Assembly: GCA_949289845.1 (NCBI GenBank)
Contig: CASEPN010000004.1
Coordinates: 1-64,000, forward strand
Reading direction: 5' to 3'
Length of the DNA stretch: 64,000 bases
Origin: an uncultured Bacillota bacterium
GTDB taxonomy: Bacteria; Bacillota_I; Bacilli_A; RFN20; CAG-826
How positions within the stretch are numbered: position 1 is the stretch's first letter; every line of letters begins with the position of its first letter. Of this stretch, positions 51,405-59,695 are shown piece by piece. The translations under genes were made by a program, and so were the position numbers. Below the pieces are notes generated by a model. It was not told the DNA's origin and ran no database searches. It saw only the letters and a list, made by a program, of their open reading frames with translations.

Positions 51405-52730
51405 ATGAAGCATCTTTTTGGGACGGACGGGATCCGCGGGGTAGCGAACGCGGACCTCACCTTGGACGTGGCCGCGCGCCTTGCCCGGGCGCTCGCCCTG
51501 ACCCACAGGCAGATATACCTTGGGATGGACACCCGCGAGTCCTCGCCCATGTTCGCGGGGCAGATCATCGCCTCCGCGCTTTCCGCGGGCGCCGATGTCT
51601 ACGACATGGGCGTGGTGGGGACGCCTGGCGTGGCCTATACCCTCGCCTCCCTTAGGAGCCCCCATCCGATCGGCATCGTCGTCACCGCCTCCCATAACCC
51701 CTACCAGGATAACGGCCTCAAGGTGATTGCCTCCGGAGGAGGGAAGCTTCCCGTGGAGGAGGAGAGGAGACTCGAAGGGGCGATGGCCTATTCCGGCCTC
51801 GAGCAGGTTAAGAACCCGGGTGTGGGCCAGTATGTCTCCGGGAAAAGCCTTCGGACCGACTACATCGATCACCTCAAGACCATCTGCCCTCGCGCTTCCT
51901 ATGAGGGGACGCTCATACTGGACTGCGCCAATGGCGCCCTGAGCGCCTACGCCTCCTCGGTCTTCCACGCCCATGGGATCAAGACGAGCATCACCGCGAA
52001 TCGTCCCGATGGGCGGAACATCAACGCCGGCGTGGGAGCGACCTCCATCGACCAGACGAGAAGGAAGGTGTTTCGGGACGAGGCGAGGCAGAAGGACCTC
52101 CTCATCGCCTTCGACGGCGATGGGGACCGCCTCATGATGGCCCTTCCGAGCGGGACGGTCATCGACGGGGACGCCCTTTCCTACCTCGTGCTCAAGGCGG
52201 AGCTCGAGCAGGGAAGGCAAGGGGACTTCGGGATCGCCCTGACGAAGATGTCCACCCTCGGCACCATCCGTTCCATCCGGGCCCTGGGCGTTGAGCCGGT
52301 GATCACCGACGTGGGTGACCGCGCCCTTGCCGAGGCGCTTCGAGACGGTGGCTTCCTCCTAGGGGCGGAGCAATCCGGGCACGTCATCTTCCCAGAGGAG
52401 ATGCCCACAGGGGACGGCATCCTCACCGCCCTCCGCTTCCTGAGCCTCTACCATAGCGAGCGCGAGATCCGCTGGGCGCTGAAGACCTACCACCCCAGCT
52501 ACCAGGAGCTGATGAACTTCTCGTTCCGCTCCCGCGAGGACCTCGGTAATTTCGTCGAGAGCACTGCCTACCGGAAGTTCGTCGCCCTGTTCGGGAAGGA
52601 AGGGGACTCCCGGGTGTTCATCCGCCCGAGCGGCACGGAGCCTGTCCTCCGCGTCCTCCTCGATTTCCCGAGCAAGCTCGAGGCAGCCGAGGCTAGGGCG
52701 AGGATCATGGACTTCATGGAGGCTCGCTAG
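51405..52730 (+). CDS. glmM: Phosphoglucosamine mutase
   Basis: GlmM converts GlcN-6-P to GlcN-1-P for UDP-GlcNAc and peptidoglycan. The 441-residue protein has LFGTDGIRGVAN, the phosphoserine loop VVTASHNPYQDNGLKVIA, the metal loop FDGDGDRLMM, and VFIRPSGTEPVLRVL. cdaA-glmM neighbourhood is conserved in Firmicutes, where GlmM binds and restrains CdaA. It has its own -10 box, so it can be expressed apart from cdaA, and it is followed after 1 nt by glmS. Confidence 0.96.
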   Translation: MKHLFGTDGIRGVANADLTLDVAARLARALALTHRQIYLGMDTRESSPMFAGQIIASALSAGADVYDMGVVGTPGVAYTLASLRSPHPIGIVVTASHNPYQDNGLKVIASGGGKLPVEEERRLEGAMAYSGLEQVKNPGVGQYVSGKSLRTDYIDHLKTICPRASYEGTLILDCANGALSAYASSVFHAHGIKTSITANRPDGRNINAGVGATSIDQTRRKVFRDEARQKDLLIAFDGDGDRLMMALPSGTVIDGDALSYLVLKAELEQGRQGDFGIALTKMSTLGTIRSIRALGVEPVITDVGDRALAEALRDGGFLLGAEQSGHVIFPEEMPTGDGILTALRFLSLYHSEREIRWALKTYHPSYQELMNFSFRSREDLGNFVESTAYRKFVALFGKEGDSRVFIRPSGTEPVLRVLLDFPSKLEAAEARARIMDFMEAR

Positions 52731-52731
52731 G

Positions 52732-54468
52732 ATGTGCGGGATCGTCGGGGCTGCCGCTAGCTTCCCGATGAGGGATTTCCTTCTAAAAAGCCTTTCAAAA
52801 TTGCAATATCGTGGCTATGACTCCGCGGGAGTGGCCTATTTCGATGAGGTTGCCGCCATCCATGCCTATCGGACGGTGGGTTCTGTCGAGATGCTGGAAG
52901 GGATGCTTCCCTCTTTCTCCTCGCGCCTTGCGATCGGCCATACCCGCTGGGCGACGAACGGGCTTCCGAGCCTGAAGAACGCCCATCCCCAGACCTCGCT
53001 CCATGGGCTCGTCACCCTCGTCCATAACGGCATCATCGAGAACGAGCAGACCCTGAGGACATTCCTGGAGAAGAGGGGCTATTCCTTCCGCTCCTCCACG
53101 GACACCGAGCTCATCGCGGACTTCCTTGAGGTCTCCCTTTCGGACGGAAACATGCCGGAGGAGGCCCTTTCCTCTCTCTTCCGTTTCCTGGAAGGTTCCT
53201 TCGCGCTGGCCATTCTCATTAAGTCCTTTCCCGGTAAACTCTATTTCGCGAAGCAGTCCTCGCCCCTTGTGCTGGGGCGCGGGGAATGCGGGCATCTCGT
53301 CGCGAGCGACCCCGCCGCCTTGGTGGGCTACGCGGATTCCTTCTACGACCTTGAGGACGGCTATTACGGCTACGTTTCGGAAGAGGAGGCGAAGCTTTAT
53401 CTCGACGGCAGGGAGATCCCGCCTTCCTTCAAGGAAAGGAACCTGGGGAAGTACGAGATCGACCTCAGGGGCTACCCCCACTTCATGATCAAGGAGATCG
53501 AGGAGGAGCCCGAGGTCCTCATGGGGCTGAAGGAGGCCATCCAGGCGATTCCGGAAGACTTAGTCAGCCTTGTTAGGGAAGCGTCCAGCATCTCGCTCAT
53601 CGGGTGCGGGTCGAGCTTCCACGCGGCCCTTCTTGCCGCCAGGGCGGCCAGGAGGCTCGGGAAGAGGGCGAACGCCATCCCCGGGAGCGAGTTCACCATC
53701 GATCCCCCGCCCTTCGAGGACGGGGCCATCTTCTTCCTCCTCTCCCAGTCCGGCGAGACGGTCGACATCCTCGACGTGCTTCCCCTTCTCCCGAAAGGAA
53801 GGGCGATCGCGGTCACCAACGCCCCCCATAGCAGGCTTGCCCGCGAAAGCGCCCATCACCTGTTCCTCGACGTCGGGGCGGAAGTCGCCGTCGCCGCGAC
53901 CAAGACCTTCCTCGGCGAGGTGGCCCTCCTCAACGGGCTTTTCCTAAGGGCCTCGGGGAAGGGAGGGACAGAAGGGATCGACGAGACATCGCGCTCTCTC
54001 CGTGAGGTGATCGCCAGGAAGCACGAGATCCGCTCTACCGCCTCCGCCATCGCAAGGGCCGGACACCTTTACTTTATCGGGCGCGCAGAGGGGAACGAGG
54101 CCGCGATGGAGTGCGCCCTCAAGGTCAAGGAGGTCGCCTGCTTCCGCTGCGAGTCCTTCCCGAGCGGGGAGCTGAAGCACGGTCCGATCGCCCTCATCGA
54201 GAAAGGCACGCCTCTCGTCGCCTTCTCCACCGGAAGAGGAGAGGCGATGGTGAGGCTGAATGCGAGGGAGGCCGAGGCCAGGGGAGCCTCTGTCCTCTTC
54301 CTCGGAAGCAGGAAGGAGGACGACTTCCCGATCGATTCCCTTCCGGGCGTCCTCGAGGCGCTCCCGCTCGTCTGCTACGGGCAGCTTCTCTCCTACTTCC
54401 TCGCCCTCGAGCTCGGGAAGCCTTGCGACAGGCCGAGGAACCTCGCCAAGTCGGTGACGGTTCGCTGA
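52732..54468 (+). CDS. glmS: Glucosamine-6-phosphate synthase (isomerizing)
   Basis: GlmS makes GlcN-6-P from fructose-6-P and glutamine. The 578-residue protein begins MCGIVGAAAS with catalytic Cys2 and LQYRGYDSAGVAY, IGHTRWATNG; two SIS domains follow from about 270 (GCGSSFHAAL, SQSGETVDILD), ending RPRNLAKSVTV. Directly after glmM with a 1-nt gap, so a glmS ribozyme riboswitch cannot fit upstream and none is seen. Coupling to glmM suggests joint supply of amino sugars. Confidence 0.97.
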   Translation: MCGIVGAAASFPMRDFLLKSLSKLQYRGYDSAGVAYFDEVAAIHAYRTVGSVEMLEGMLPSFSSRLAIGHTRWATNGLPSLKNAHPQTSLHGLVTLVHNGIIENEQTLRTFLEKRGYSFRSSTDTELIADFLEVSLSDGNMPEEALSSLFRFLEGSFALAILIKSFPGKLYFAKQSSPLVLGRGECGHLVASDPAALVGYADSFYDLEDGYYGYVSEEEAKLYLDGREIPPSFKERNLGKYEIDLRGYPHFMIKEIEEEPEVLMGLKEAIQAIPEDLVSLVREASSISLIGCGSSFHAALLAARAARRLGKRANAIPGSEFTIDPPPFEDGAIFFLLSQSGETVDILDVLPLLPKGRAIAVTNAPHSRLARESAHHLFLDVGAEVAVAATKTFLGEVALLNGLFLRASGKGGTEGIDETSRSLREVIARKHEIRSTASAIARAGHLYFIGRAEGNEAAMECALKVKEVACFRCESFPSGELKHGPIALIEKGTPLVAFSTGRGEAMVRLNAREAEARGASVLFLGSRKEDDFPIDSLPGVLEALPLVCYGQLLSYFLALELGKPCDRPRNLAKSVTVR

Positions 54469-54521
54469 ATTGGAAAAGAGGGGGCGTTTGCCTTAGAATT
54501 CAGGGAAAGCGAGGCAAGAAG

Positions 54522-55262
54522 ATGGCAACACCCCACATCAACGCGAGCAAAGGCGACTTCGCGAAGGTCGTCCTCATGCCCGGGGATCCCCTCCGGGCGA
54601 AGTGGATCGCGGAGAACTATCTTTCCGACGTCCGCCTTGTCAACGAGGTGAGGGGAGCGCTCGGCTTCACGGGAAAGGGTCCCCGCGGAGGCCTTGTCTC
54701 CGTCATGGCAAGCGGCATGGGGATGCCCTCGATCGGCATCTACTCGCATGAGCTCTTCGCTGAGTTCGGCGTGGAAAGCATCATCCGCATCGGCACGATG
54801 GGCACCTACCAGCCGGACGTCGGCCTTCGTTCGATCGTCCTTGCCCAGGGGGCCTGCACCGACAGCAACTGGATGGGCCAGCACGACCTTCGCGGAGGGA
54901 CCTTTTCCGCGATCGCCGACTTCGGGCTTCTCCATAAGGCATATCTCGCCGCGAGAAAGAAAGGCCTCGAGGTGCACGTGGGGAACATCCTTTCCGCGGA
55001 CATCTTCTACGACCATGACCCCTCGACTTGGAAGAAATGGGCCGGGCTCGGGGTGCTCGGGGTCGAGATGGAGGCCTATGGGCTTTACGCGAACGCCGCC
55101 TCCATGGACAAGAAGGCGCTCGCCCTCCTGACCGTCACGGACAGCTTCCTCGGAGGAAAGAAGCTCACGAGCGAGGAGAGGCAACTTGGCCTCGGCGAGA
55201 TGGTGGAGACCGCCCTCCTGGTGGCCGAGAGCGAGGTTGGATGCCCTATTCTGTCAGACTGA
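54522..55262 (+). CDS. deoD: Purine-nucleoside phosphorylase, DeoD type
   Basis: Phosphorolysis of purine nucleosides for salvage. The 246-residue protein has TPHINASKGDFAKVVLMPGDPLRAKW, VSVMASGMGMPSIGIYSHEL and IRIGTMGTYQ; the GVLGVEMEAYGLYANAA block holds the substrate Glu. A TAGAAT at 54494 and a weak GAGG near 54511 precede the start. It overlaps the next gene by 22 nt. The frame is open upstream within glmS, but the family start is at 54522. Confidence 0.94.
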   Translation: MATPHINASKGDFAKVVLMPGDPLRAKWIAENYLSDVRLVNEVRGALGFTGKGPRGGLVSVMASGMGMPSIGIYSHELFAEFGVESIIRIGTMGTYQPDVGLRSIVLAQGACTDSNWMGQHDLRGGTFSAIADFGLLHKAYLAARKKGLEVHVGNILSADIFYDHDPSTWKKWAGLGVLGVEMEAYGLYANAASMDKKALALLTVTDSFLGGKKLTSEERQLGLGEMVETALLVAESEVGCPILSD

Positions 55263-55864
55263 CGCTATTCATCGTGGTGGCTGTGATCATCGGCCTCCTT
55301 TTCCTTGCTATCTTCCTGCTCCCTCCCCTGAGGCGCGCCCTATACCGCCGCCATCCCATGCGCATGTTCTACCGCCATGTGATGCGGACGGCCCGGGACG
55401 GCGACTACTACCTCATCAACGACTTCACCCTCAGGACGGGGAAGGAGGAGTTCATCCACGTGGATCATCTCCTCGCCGGGGACAAGTACCTTTACGTCGT
55501 CACGGACCGCTACTACGAGGGCGCGGTGAACGCCAAGCCCGACGACTTCCGCTGGCTCCTCTACGAACGGGGCGGGGGGAAGCGCTATGTCTCCAACCCC
55601 CTCGTCGAGAACAAGACGGCGATGGAGCGCCTTTCGATCCTGAGCGGAATCCCGACCTCCTATATGGTCGGCGTGGTGCTCGTGAACGATGACTGCTTCG
55701 TGAACCGCTACGACTCGGAGGACGGCGAGAACTTCCTGGTGAGCGAACGGAAGTTCGCGCGCCTTGTCCGCGATTTCGAAGGACGGGGGGTGGAGCCCTT
55801 CCGGAAGGAAGAGCTCTGGCAGACCGTCCAGGACCTTCATGAGCTGAAGGAAGGAGATAGGTAG
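55241..55864 (+). CDS. NERD-like domain protein with one membrane segment
   Basis: A 207-residue protein with an N-terminal membrane anchor (LTLFIVVAVIIGLLFLAIFLLPP) and a soluble domain. Its order FIHVDHLLAGDKYLYVVTDR, then YYEGAVNAKPDDFRWLL, then VSNPLVENKTAMERLSIL, resembles the NERD (nuclease-related) pattern IDHVLIGxxGIFVIETKNY...NPxxQN...L. The usual catalytic-type E-x-K is TDRYY here, so nuclease activity is doubtful. It overlaps deoD and is 1 nt from the next membrane gene, so it sits in one operon. Assignment is by eye. Confidence 0.55.
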   Translation: MPYSVRLTLFIVVAVIIGLLFLAIFLLPPLRRALYRRHPMRMFYRHVMRTARDGDYYLINDFTLRTGKEEFIHVDHLLAGDKYLYVVTDRYYEGAVNAKPDDFRWLLYERGGGKRYVSNPLVENKTAMERLSILSGIPTSYMVGVVLVNDDCFVNRYDSEDGENFLVSERKFARLVRDFEGRGVEPFRKEELWQTVQDLHELKEGDR

Positions 55865-55865
55865 G

Positions 55866-56969
55866 ATGGAAGAGGAAAAGAAATATCGCGCGAATCCGCG
55901 CGCGCTTTATCGGGAAACGGCTAGTTTCCTCCCGAAGGCGCTGAAAGGGCTATGGCCCATCTTCCTCATCTCCGCGGTGTTCGCAGCGGCGGTCGGCTTC
56001 AGCGGCTACATGCCCGTGCTCCTCTTGCTGACGGTGCCCTTCATCCTTCTTCCTTTCTATGCTTCCCTCACGATCGGCGTCTCTCTCATCTCCCAAGGGA
56101 GAAATGCCGACGGGCGGACGCTTGGGAAAGGGCTCCTGGCCTATTTCCGGCCTCCTTTCTTCGGAAGCTACGGCATCACGAGGACGTTCATCTACGGGGC
56201 GCTCCTCCTCCTGCTCCTCGGGCCGGTGATCACCCTCATCGCCGCACTCACCGCCGAGAACTGGAACCCTGCCCTCATGGAGGAGATCGACGCCCTACTC
56301 TCGAGCCTTGGCTCTACGGGGAGCCTTGGGGTGAGCATCGAGGAGCTCCTCACGGAGTACCCCCAGCTCATGCTTTTCGAGAACGCGGTCCTCGCCTCGG
56401 AGCTCGGCGTCGTGTTCCTGCTTTATGTGCACCGGCAGAACCGGGCCGCCATCATCCCCCATATCGCCATCCATCTCTCGAACCCCTCCCTGGCCAGGGC
56501 TATCTTCGAGCGAGCCTTCCACGGTCCCTATGGCCTTCGGAAGGACTACTACGTCGGGGCGCTCCCAGGCTACGTCGCACCTGCGCTTGGTTATGTGATC
56601 GGGGTCTTGATCGCCGCGTTCACGCCGCTTGGCCCGCTCTGGATGTCCGCCTTCGGGCTAATGCTCGGGCTCCTCTTCCATGTCCTTTCTCTCATCTGGC
56701 ACCTTTCCTTCGTGGAAAGGCTCTTCGCGAAGTACGAGCCGCTCTTCCGCGAGGAGACGATCCTCCTCTTCCGCCAGAGCGCCGATCGCTACGAAGCCAT
56801 GGGCGAGATGGGGCGCGAGTATGCCGAGAGGATCCGCGAGAGCCTTCGTGAGCAAGAAGAGAAGGGTTCTGAGGGGGAGGTTCCTGCCCCTGAGAAAGAA
56901 GAAGAGGCGCCCGAGGACAAGGGACGCCCGAGCCTTGACGACTACGGAAGGCGGGACGGAAGCGACTAG
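55866..56969 (+). CDS. membrane protein of unknown function (367 aa)
   Basis: A protein with five to six membrane segments (about 30-48, 50-73, 112-134, 180-198, 238-260, 264-282) and a charged C-terminal tail of about 85 residues rich in Glu, Arg and Pro. The polar N-terminus and the GLLAYFRPPFFGSYGITRTF loop are not family markers I know. It follows the NERD-like gene by 1 nt. Its stop shares CTAG with the convergent sugar transferase. It may serve with its neighbour, but no function can be named. Confidence 0.75.
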   Translation: MEEEKKYRANPRALYRETASFLPKALKGLWPIFLISAVFAAAVGFSGYMPVLLLLTVPFILLPFYASLTIGVSLISQGRNADGRTLGKGLLAYFRPPFFGSYGITRTFIYGALLLLLLGPVITLIAALTAENWNPALMEEIDALLSSLGSTGSLGVSIEELLTEYPQLMLFENAVLASELGVVFLLYVHRQNRAAIIPHIAIHLSNPSLARAIFERAFHGPYGLRKDYYVGALPGYVAPALGYVIGVLIAAFTPLGPLWMSAFGLMLGLLFHVLSLIWHLSFVERLFAKYEPLFREETILLFRQSADRYEAMGEMGREYAERIRESLREQEEKGSEGEVPAPEKEEEAPEDKGRPSLDDYGRRDGSD

Positions 56970-57577
56970 CCCTTCCGGAAGATGAGCCCGAGCACCATCG
57001 GGATCGTCCTGAAGAAGATCACGAAATCCTGCCTGAAGGAGAAATTCCGTACATATTCCCCATCGTTTTTCGCTTTTTCAAGAATGTCGTGCCGGCATTC
57101 CATCCGGAGCTGGGCGAGGCCGGTGAGCCCGGGGCGCACTAGGAAGGGATCGTTCTCCTGGGCTTTCCTTGCCTCGTACAGGGGGACTTGGTACTTCGCT
57201 TCCATCATCGGACGCGGACCGATGAGGGACATGTCGCCTCGGAAGATGTTCCAAAGCTGGGGAAGCTCGTCCATCCGGCTCACGCGTAGGAAGCACGCGA
57301 ACTTCGGAAGGACTTTTTTTGTTTCCTTCAGGTCTTCCGCTCCGACATGGGAGGGTGCATCCACCCTCATCGTCCTGAATTTGTAGATGATGAAGGGCCT
57401 TTCGTCTCTCCCGAGCCTTACCTGTTTGAAAAGGATAGGACCAGGGGAGCCGGCTTTGACGAGGATCGCCCCAATCAGGAGGAAAGGGGAGGCGACAATT
57501 AGGCCAAGCCCGGAGACCAGGATGTCCATCGCTCGCTTGAAGAAGCGGAATCCGAGCGTGCCGGGCCTTCGTTTCAT
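56966..57577 (-). CDS. Sugar-phosphate polyprenyl transferase (bacterial sugar transferase)
   Basis: A 203-residue monotopic phosphoglycosyl transferase that puts the first sugar-phosphate on undecaprenyl phosphate for exopolysaccharide or glycan synthesis. The family block is present: KRAMDILVSGLGLIVASPFL (membrane re-entrant helix), SPGPILFKQVRLGRDERPF, IYKFRTMRVDA, SRMDELPQLWNIFRGDMSLIGPRP and RPGLTGLAQL. Asp-Glu in SRMDELPQ is catalytic. ATG 57577 has TATATT 10 nt upstream on the minus strand. It is alone: no glycosyltransferase cluster is next to it. Confidence 0.9.
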   Translation of the reverse strand: MKRRPGTLGFRFFKRAMDILVSGLGLIVASPFLLIGAILVKAGSPGPILFKQVRLGRDERPFIIYKFRTMRVDAPSHVGAEDLKETKKVLPKFACFLRVSRMDELPQLWNIFRGDMSLIGPRPMMEAKYQVPLYEARKAQENDPFLVRPGLTGLAQLRMECRHDILEKAKNDGEYVRNFSFRQDFVIFFRTIPMVLGLIFRKG

Positions 57578-57611
57578 TCGCCGGGCAAATATACCGCGCG
57601 GGCAAGGGAAG

Positions 57612-57636
57612 AAAAAGCCCGGCGTCATCGCCGGGC
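57612..57636 (-). terminator. terminator after tRNA-Gly(GCC)
   Basis: On the minus strand an 8-bp perfect stem (GCCCGGCG/CGCCGGGC, 57617-57636) with a 4-nt loop is followed by five T residues. Confidence 0.85.
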
Positions 57637-57645
57637 GTCTTCTCC

Positions 57646-57719
57646 TGGAGCAAGTGACGGGAATCGAACCCGCGTGTTAACCTTGGCAAGGTTACGTTCT
57701 ACCATTGAACTACACCTGC
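57646..57719 (-). tRNA. tRNA-Gly (anticodon GCC)
   Basis: Read on the minus strand: acceptor GCAGGTG with matching CACTTGC (one G-T pair), anticodon arm TAACC-TTGCCAA-GGTTA, T loop TTCGATT and encoded CCA. The only minus-strand tRNA in the window. Confidence 0.95.
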
Positions 57720-57788
57720 GCCGCTCCTCTCGAAGCGAAGCGATTATATAGAGGGTCCCTGGCGATGGCAAGAGAAAGCGACCGCTCC

Positions 57789-57813
57789 TATAATCTCCCC
57801 CGCGAAAGGAAGG
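57789..57813 (+). promoter_or_regulatory. gltX promoter and Shine-Dalgarno
   Basis: TATAAT at 57789-57794, then AAGGAAGG at 57806-57812 about 8 nt before the ATG. This gene is normally led. Confidence 0.6.
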
Positions 57814-57820
57814 TGTCCCT

Positions 57821-59497
57821 ATGGTTGGAAACGATGAGATCGCCGAGCTCCTGCTTCCCGAGACGAAGCTGACTCCCGAGGAGCTGGAGGCCCGCTACCC
57901 GGAGAGGAACCTTCCCGAAGGGGCATACGTAACGCGCTTCGCCCCCTCGCCGACCGGGTTCCTCCACACGGGGAGCCTCTTCACCGCATTCCTCGCCCAT
58001 CGGCTCGCCAAGCAGTCGGGGGGAGTCTTCTTCCTCCGGATCGAGGACACGGACACCAAGCGCACGATCGCCGGCTCCGCGGAGGAGCTGATCGAGCAGC
58101 TATCCCGCTTCGGGATCGTCGCGGACGAGGGTTTCCTCCCTGAGGGGGAGAAGGGGGCCTACGGGCCCTACCGCCAGAGCGAGAGAGGCGAGATCTATAA
58201 GGTTTTCGTGAAGAAGCTCCTCAAGGAGGGAAAGGCCTACCCTGACTTCTGCACCGCCGAGGACCTGGCGAAGATCCGCGCGGTCCAGGAGGCGAGCAAG
58301 GTCATCCCTGGCTACTGGGGGCCCTACGCGAGGGACCGCAAGCTCACGAATGAGGAAAGGAAGGAGAGGATCCTCAGAGGTGATCCATGGGTCATCCGCT
58401 TCCGGAGCGAGGGGAACCACGACCGCAAGGTCCGCTTCCACGACGAGATCCGGGGCGACCTCGACATCGCCGAGAACGACATCGACGTCGTCATCCTCAA
58501 GAGCGACGGCCTACCCACCTACCATTTCGCCCACGTCGTGGACGACCACCTGATGAGGACCAACCTCGTCTCGCGGGGCGAGGAGTGGATCCCCTCCACC
58601 CCCGTCCACCTTGAGCTCTTCCGCGCCCTTGGCTGGGAGCACCCCCGCTACGCCCACCTCCCGGTCATCATGAAGCTCGACCACGGGAACAAGAGGAAGC
58701 TTTCCAAGAGGAAGGACCCGGAGGCAGCGGTCTCCTACTTCCTGAAGGAGGGCTACCCGCCTGAGTCGCTCCTCGTCTACCTCATGTCCATCGCCAACTC
58801 GAACTTCGAGGAGTGGACCGAGAAGGAAGGCTCCTTCGACTACCGCCTCTTCTCCTTCTCCCTAGGGAAGATGTCCCTGGACGGGGCCCTCTTCGACCTC
58901 GACAAGCTGACCTTCTTCTCGCGCGAGCTCCTCGCCAAGTGGAGAGGGAAGGACATGCTCCCGCCCCTTCTTTCCTGGGCGAAGGACAACGATCCTGCCC
59001 TCGCCTCCCGCATCGAGAGGGATCCCTCCTACATGGAGAAGATCCTCGACATCGAGAAGGACCGGCCCAACCCCCGCAAGGACTACGCGAAGTGGTCCGA
59101 CGTCGGCCCGGCGACCGCCTTCTTCTACCGCGATCTCTTCGAGCCCCTCGAGGAGAAGGGCTTCCCCTACGACCCGAAGTACGAGCTCTCTTTCGTCTCC
59201 TCCTGGCTCGAGGAGTGCGCGGGGAAGATGCTCTACGGAGTCGACGAGGCCACCTGGTGGAGCGGAGTGAAGGAACTTGCCTCCAAGCGCGGCTTCGCGA
59301 CCAGGAACAAGGACTACAAGGAGCATCCCGAGGACTACGTCGGCTCCCTCGTGGACGCCGCGGAGCTCCTGCGCCTGGCGATCACGGGGGCCAAGCGCTC
59401 CCCGAACCTCCACGAGGTCATCTCGATCCTCGGGGAGGAGGAGACGAAGCGCCGACTTCTCCACGAGGTGCGCCGGGCTGAGGATTCCGTCCAATAA
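57821..59497 (+). CDS. gltX: Glutamyl-tRNA synthetase
   Basis: Class I synthetase for glutamate, 558 aa, longer than the ~480 aa norm. An N-terminal extension (EIAELLLPETKLTPEELEAR) precedes the signature VTRFAPSPTGFLHTGSLFTA, with LRIEDTD following, and the KMSKS-equivalent HGNKRKLSKRKDPE. The C-terminal anticodon-binding part is reduced. Such extended forms occur in several anaerobic Firmicute lineages. It is followed by tRNA-Glu(CTC), its own substrate. Whether it also charges tRNA-Gln cannot be read here. Confidence 0.93.
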   Translation: MVGNDEIAELLLPETKLTPEELEARYPERNLPEGAYVTRFAPSPTGFLHTGSLFTAFLAHRLAKQSGGVFFLRIEDTDTKRTIAGSAEELIEQLSRFGIVADEGFLPEGEKGAYGPYRQSERGEIYKVFVKKLLKEGKAYPDFCTAEDLAKIRAVQEASKVIPGYWGPYARDRKLTNEERKERILRGDPWVIRFRSEGNHDRKVRFHDEIRGDLDIAENDIDVVILKSDGLPTYHFAHVVDDHLMRTNLVSRGEEWIPSTPVHLELFRALGWEHPRYAHLPVIMKLDHGNKRKLSKRKDPEAAVSYFLKEGYPPESLLVYLMSIANSNFEEWTEKEGSFDYRLFSFSLGKMSLDGALFDLDKLTFFSRELLAKWRGKDMLPPLLSWAKDNDPALASRIERDPSYMEKILDIEKDRPNPRKDYAKWSDVGPATAFFYRDLFEPLEEKGFPYDPKYELSFVSSWLEECAGKMLYGVDEATWWSGVKELASKRGFATRNKDYKEHPEDYVGSLVDAAELLRLAITGAKRSPNLHEVISILGEEETKRRLLHEVRRAEDSVQ

Positions 59498-59501
59498 AAA
59501 G

Positions 59502-59530
59502 TTGCATCCTCCTTGAGGGCGTGCTATAAA
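59502..59530 (+). promoter_or_regulatory. promoter of tRNA-Glu
   Basis: TTGCAT (59502-59507), a 17-nt spacer and TATAAA (59525-59530), 9 nt before the tRNA. Located directly after the gltX stop. Confidence 0.62.
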
Positions 59531-59539
59531 ACGCTCCGC

Positions 59540-59614
59540 GGCCCTGTGGTCAAGCGGCTAAGACGCAACCCTCTCAAGGTTGAATCCCGGGTTCGATTCC
59601 CGGCTGGGTCACCA
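59540..59614 (+). tRNA. tRNA-Glu (anticodon CTC)
   Basis: Anticodon arm CAACC-CTCTCAA-GGTTG, T arm CCGGG-TTCGATT-CCCGG and encoded CCA. The acceptor strands GGCCCTG and CTGGGTC pair with one G-T and one T-T mismatch at pair 6-67. It follows gltX. Confidence 0.93.
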
Positions 59615-59625
59615 ACGAAGCGCGA

Positions 59626-59650
59626 GGCCCCGGAACTTCCGGGGCCTTTT
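59626..59650 (+). terminator. terminator after tRNA-Glu
   Basis: GGCCCCGG-AACTT-CCGGGGCC followed by TTTT, an 8-bp perfect stem. Confidence 0.9.
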
Positions 59651-59695
59651 GCTTGCCTTCCCGCCCAAGGGGAATGAGGGTATCCTTCCTTAGTC

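Noticed and set aside
52700-52735. glmS ribozyme riboswitch upstream of glmS
   Set aside because: Only 1 nt separates glmM from glmS and the ribozyme core is not seen.
57720-57820. T-box upstream of gltX
   Set aside because: The leader is about 20 nt after TATAAT and has no T-box sequence.
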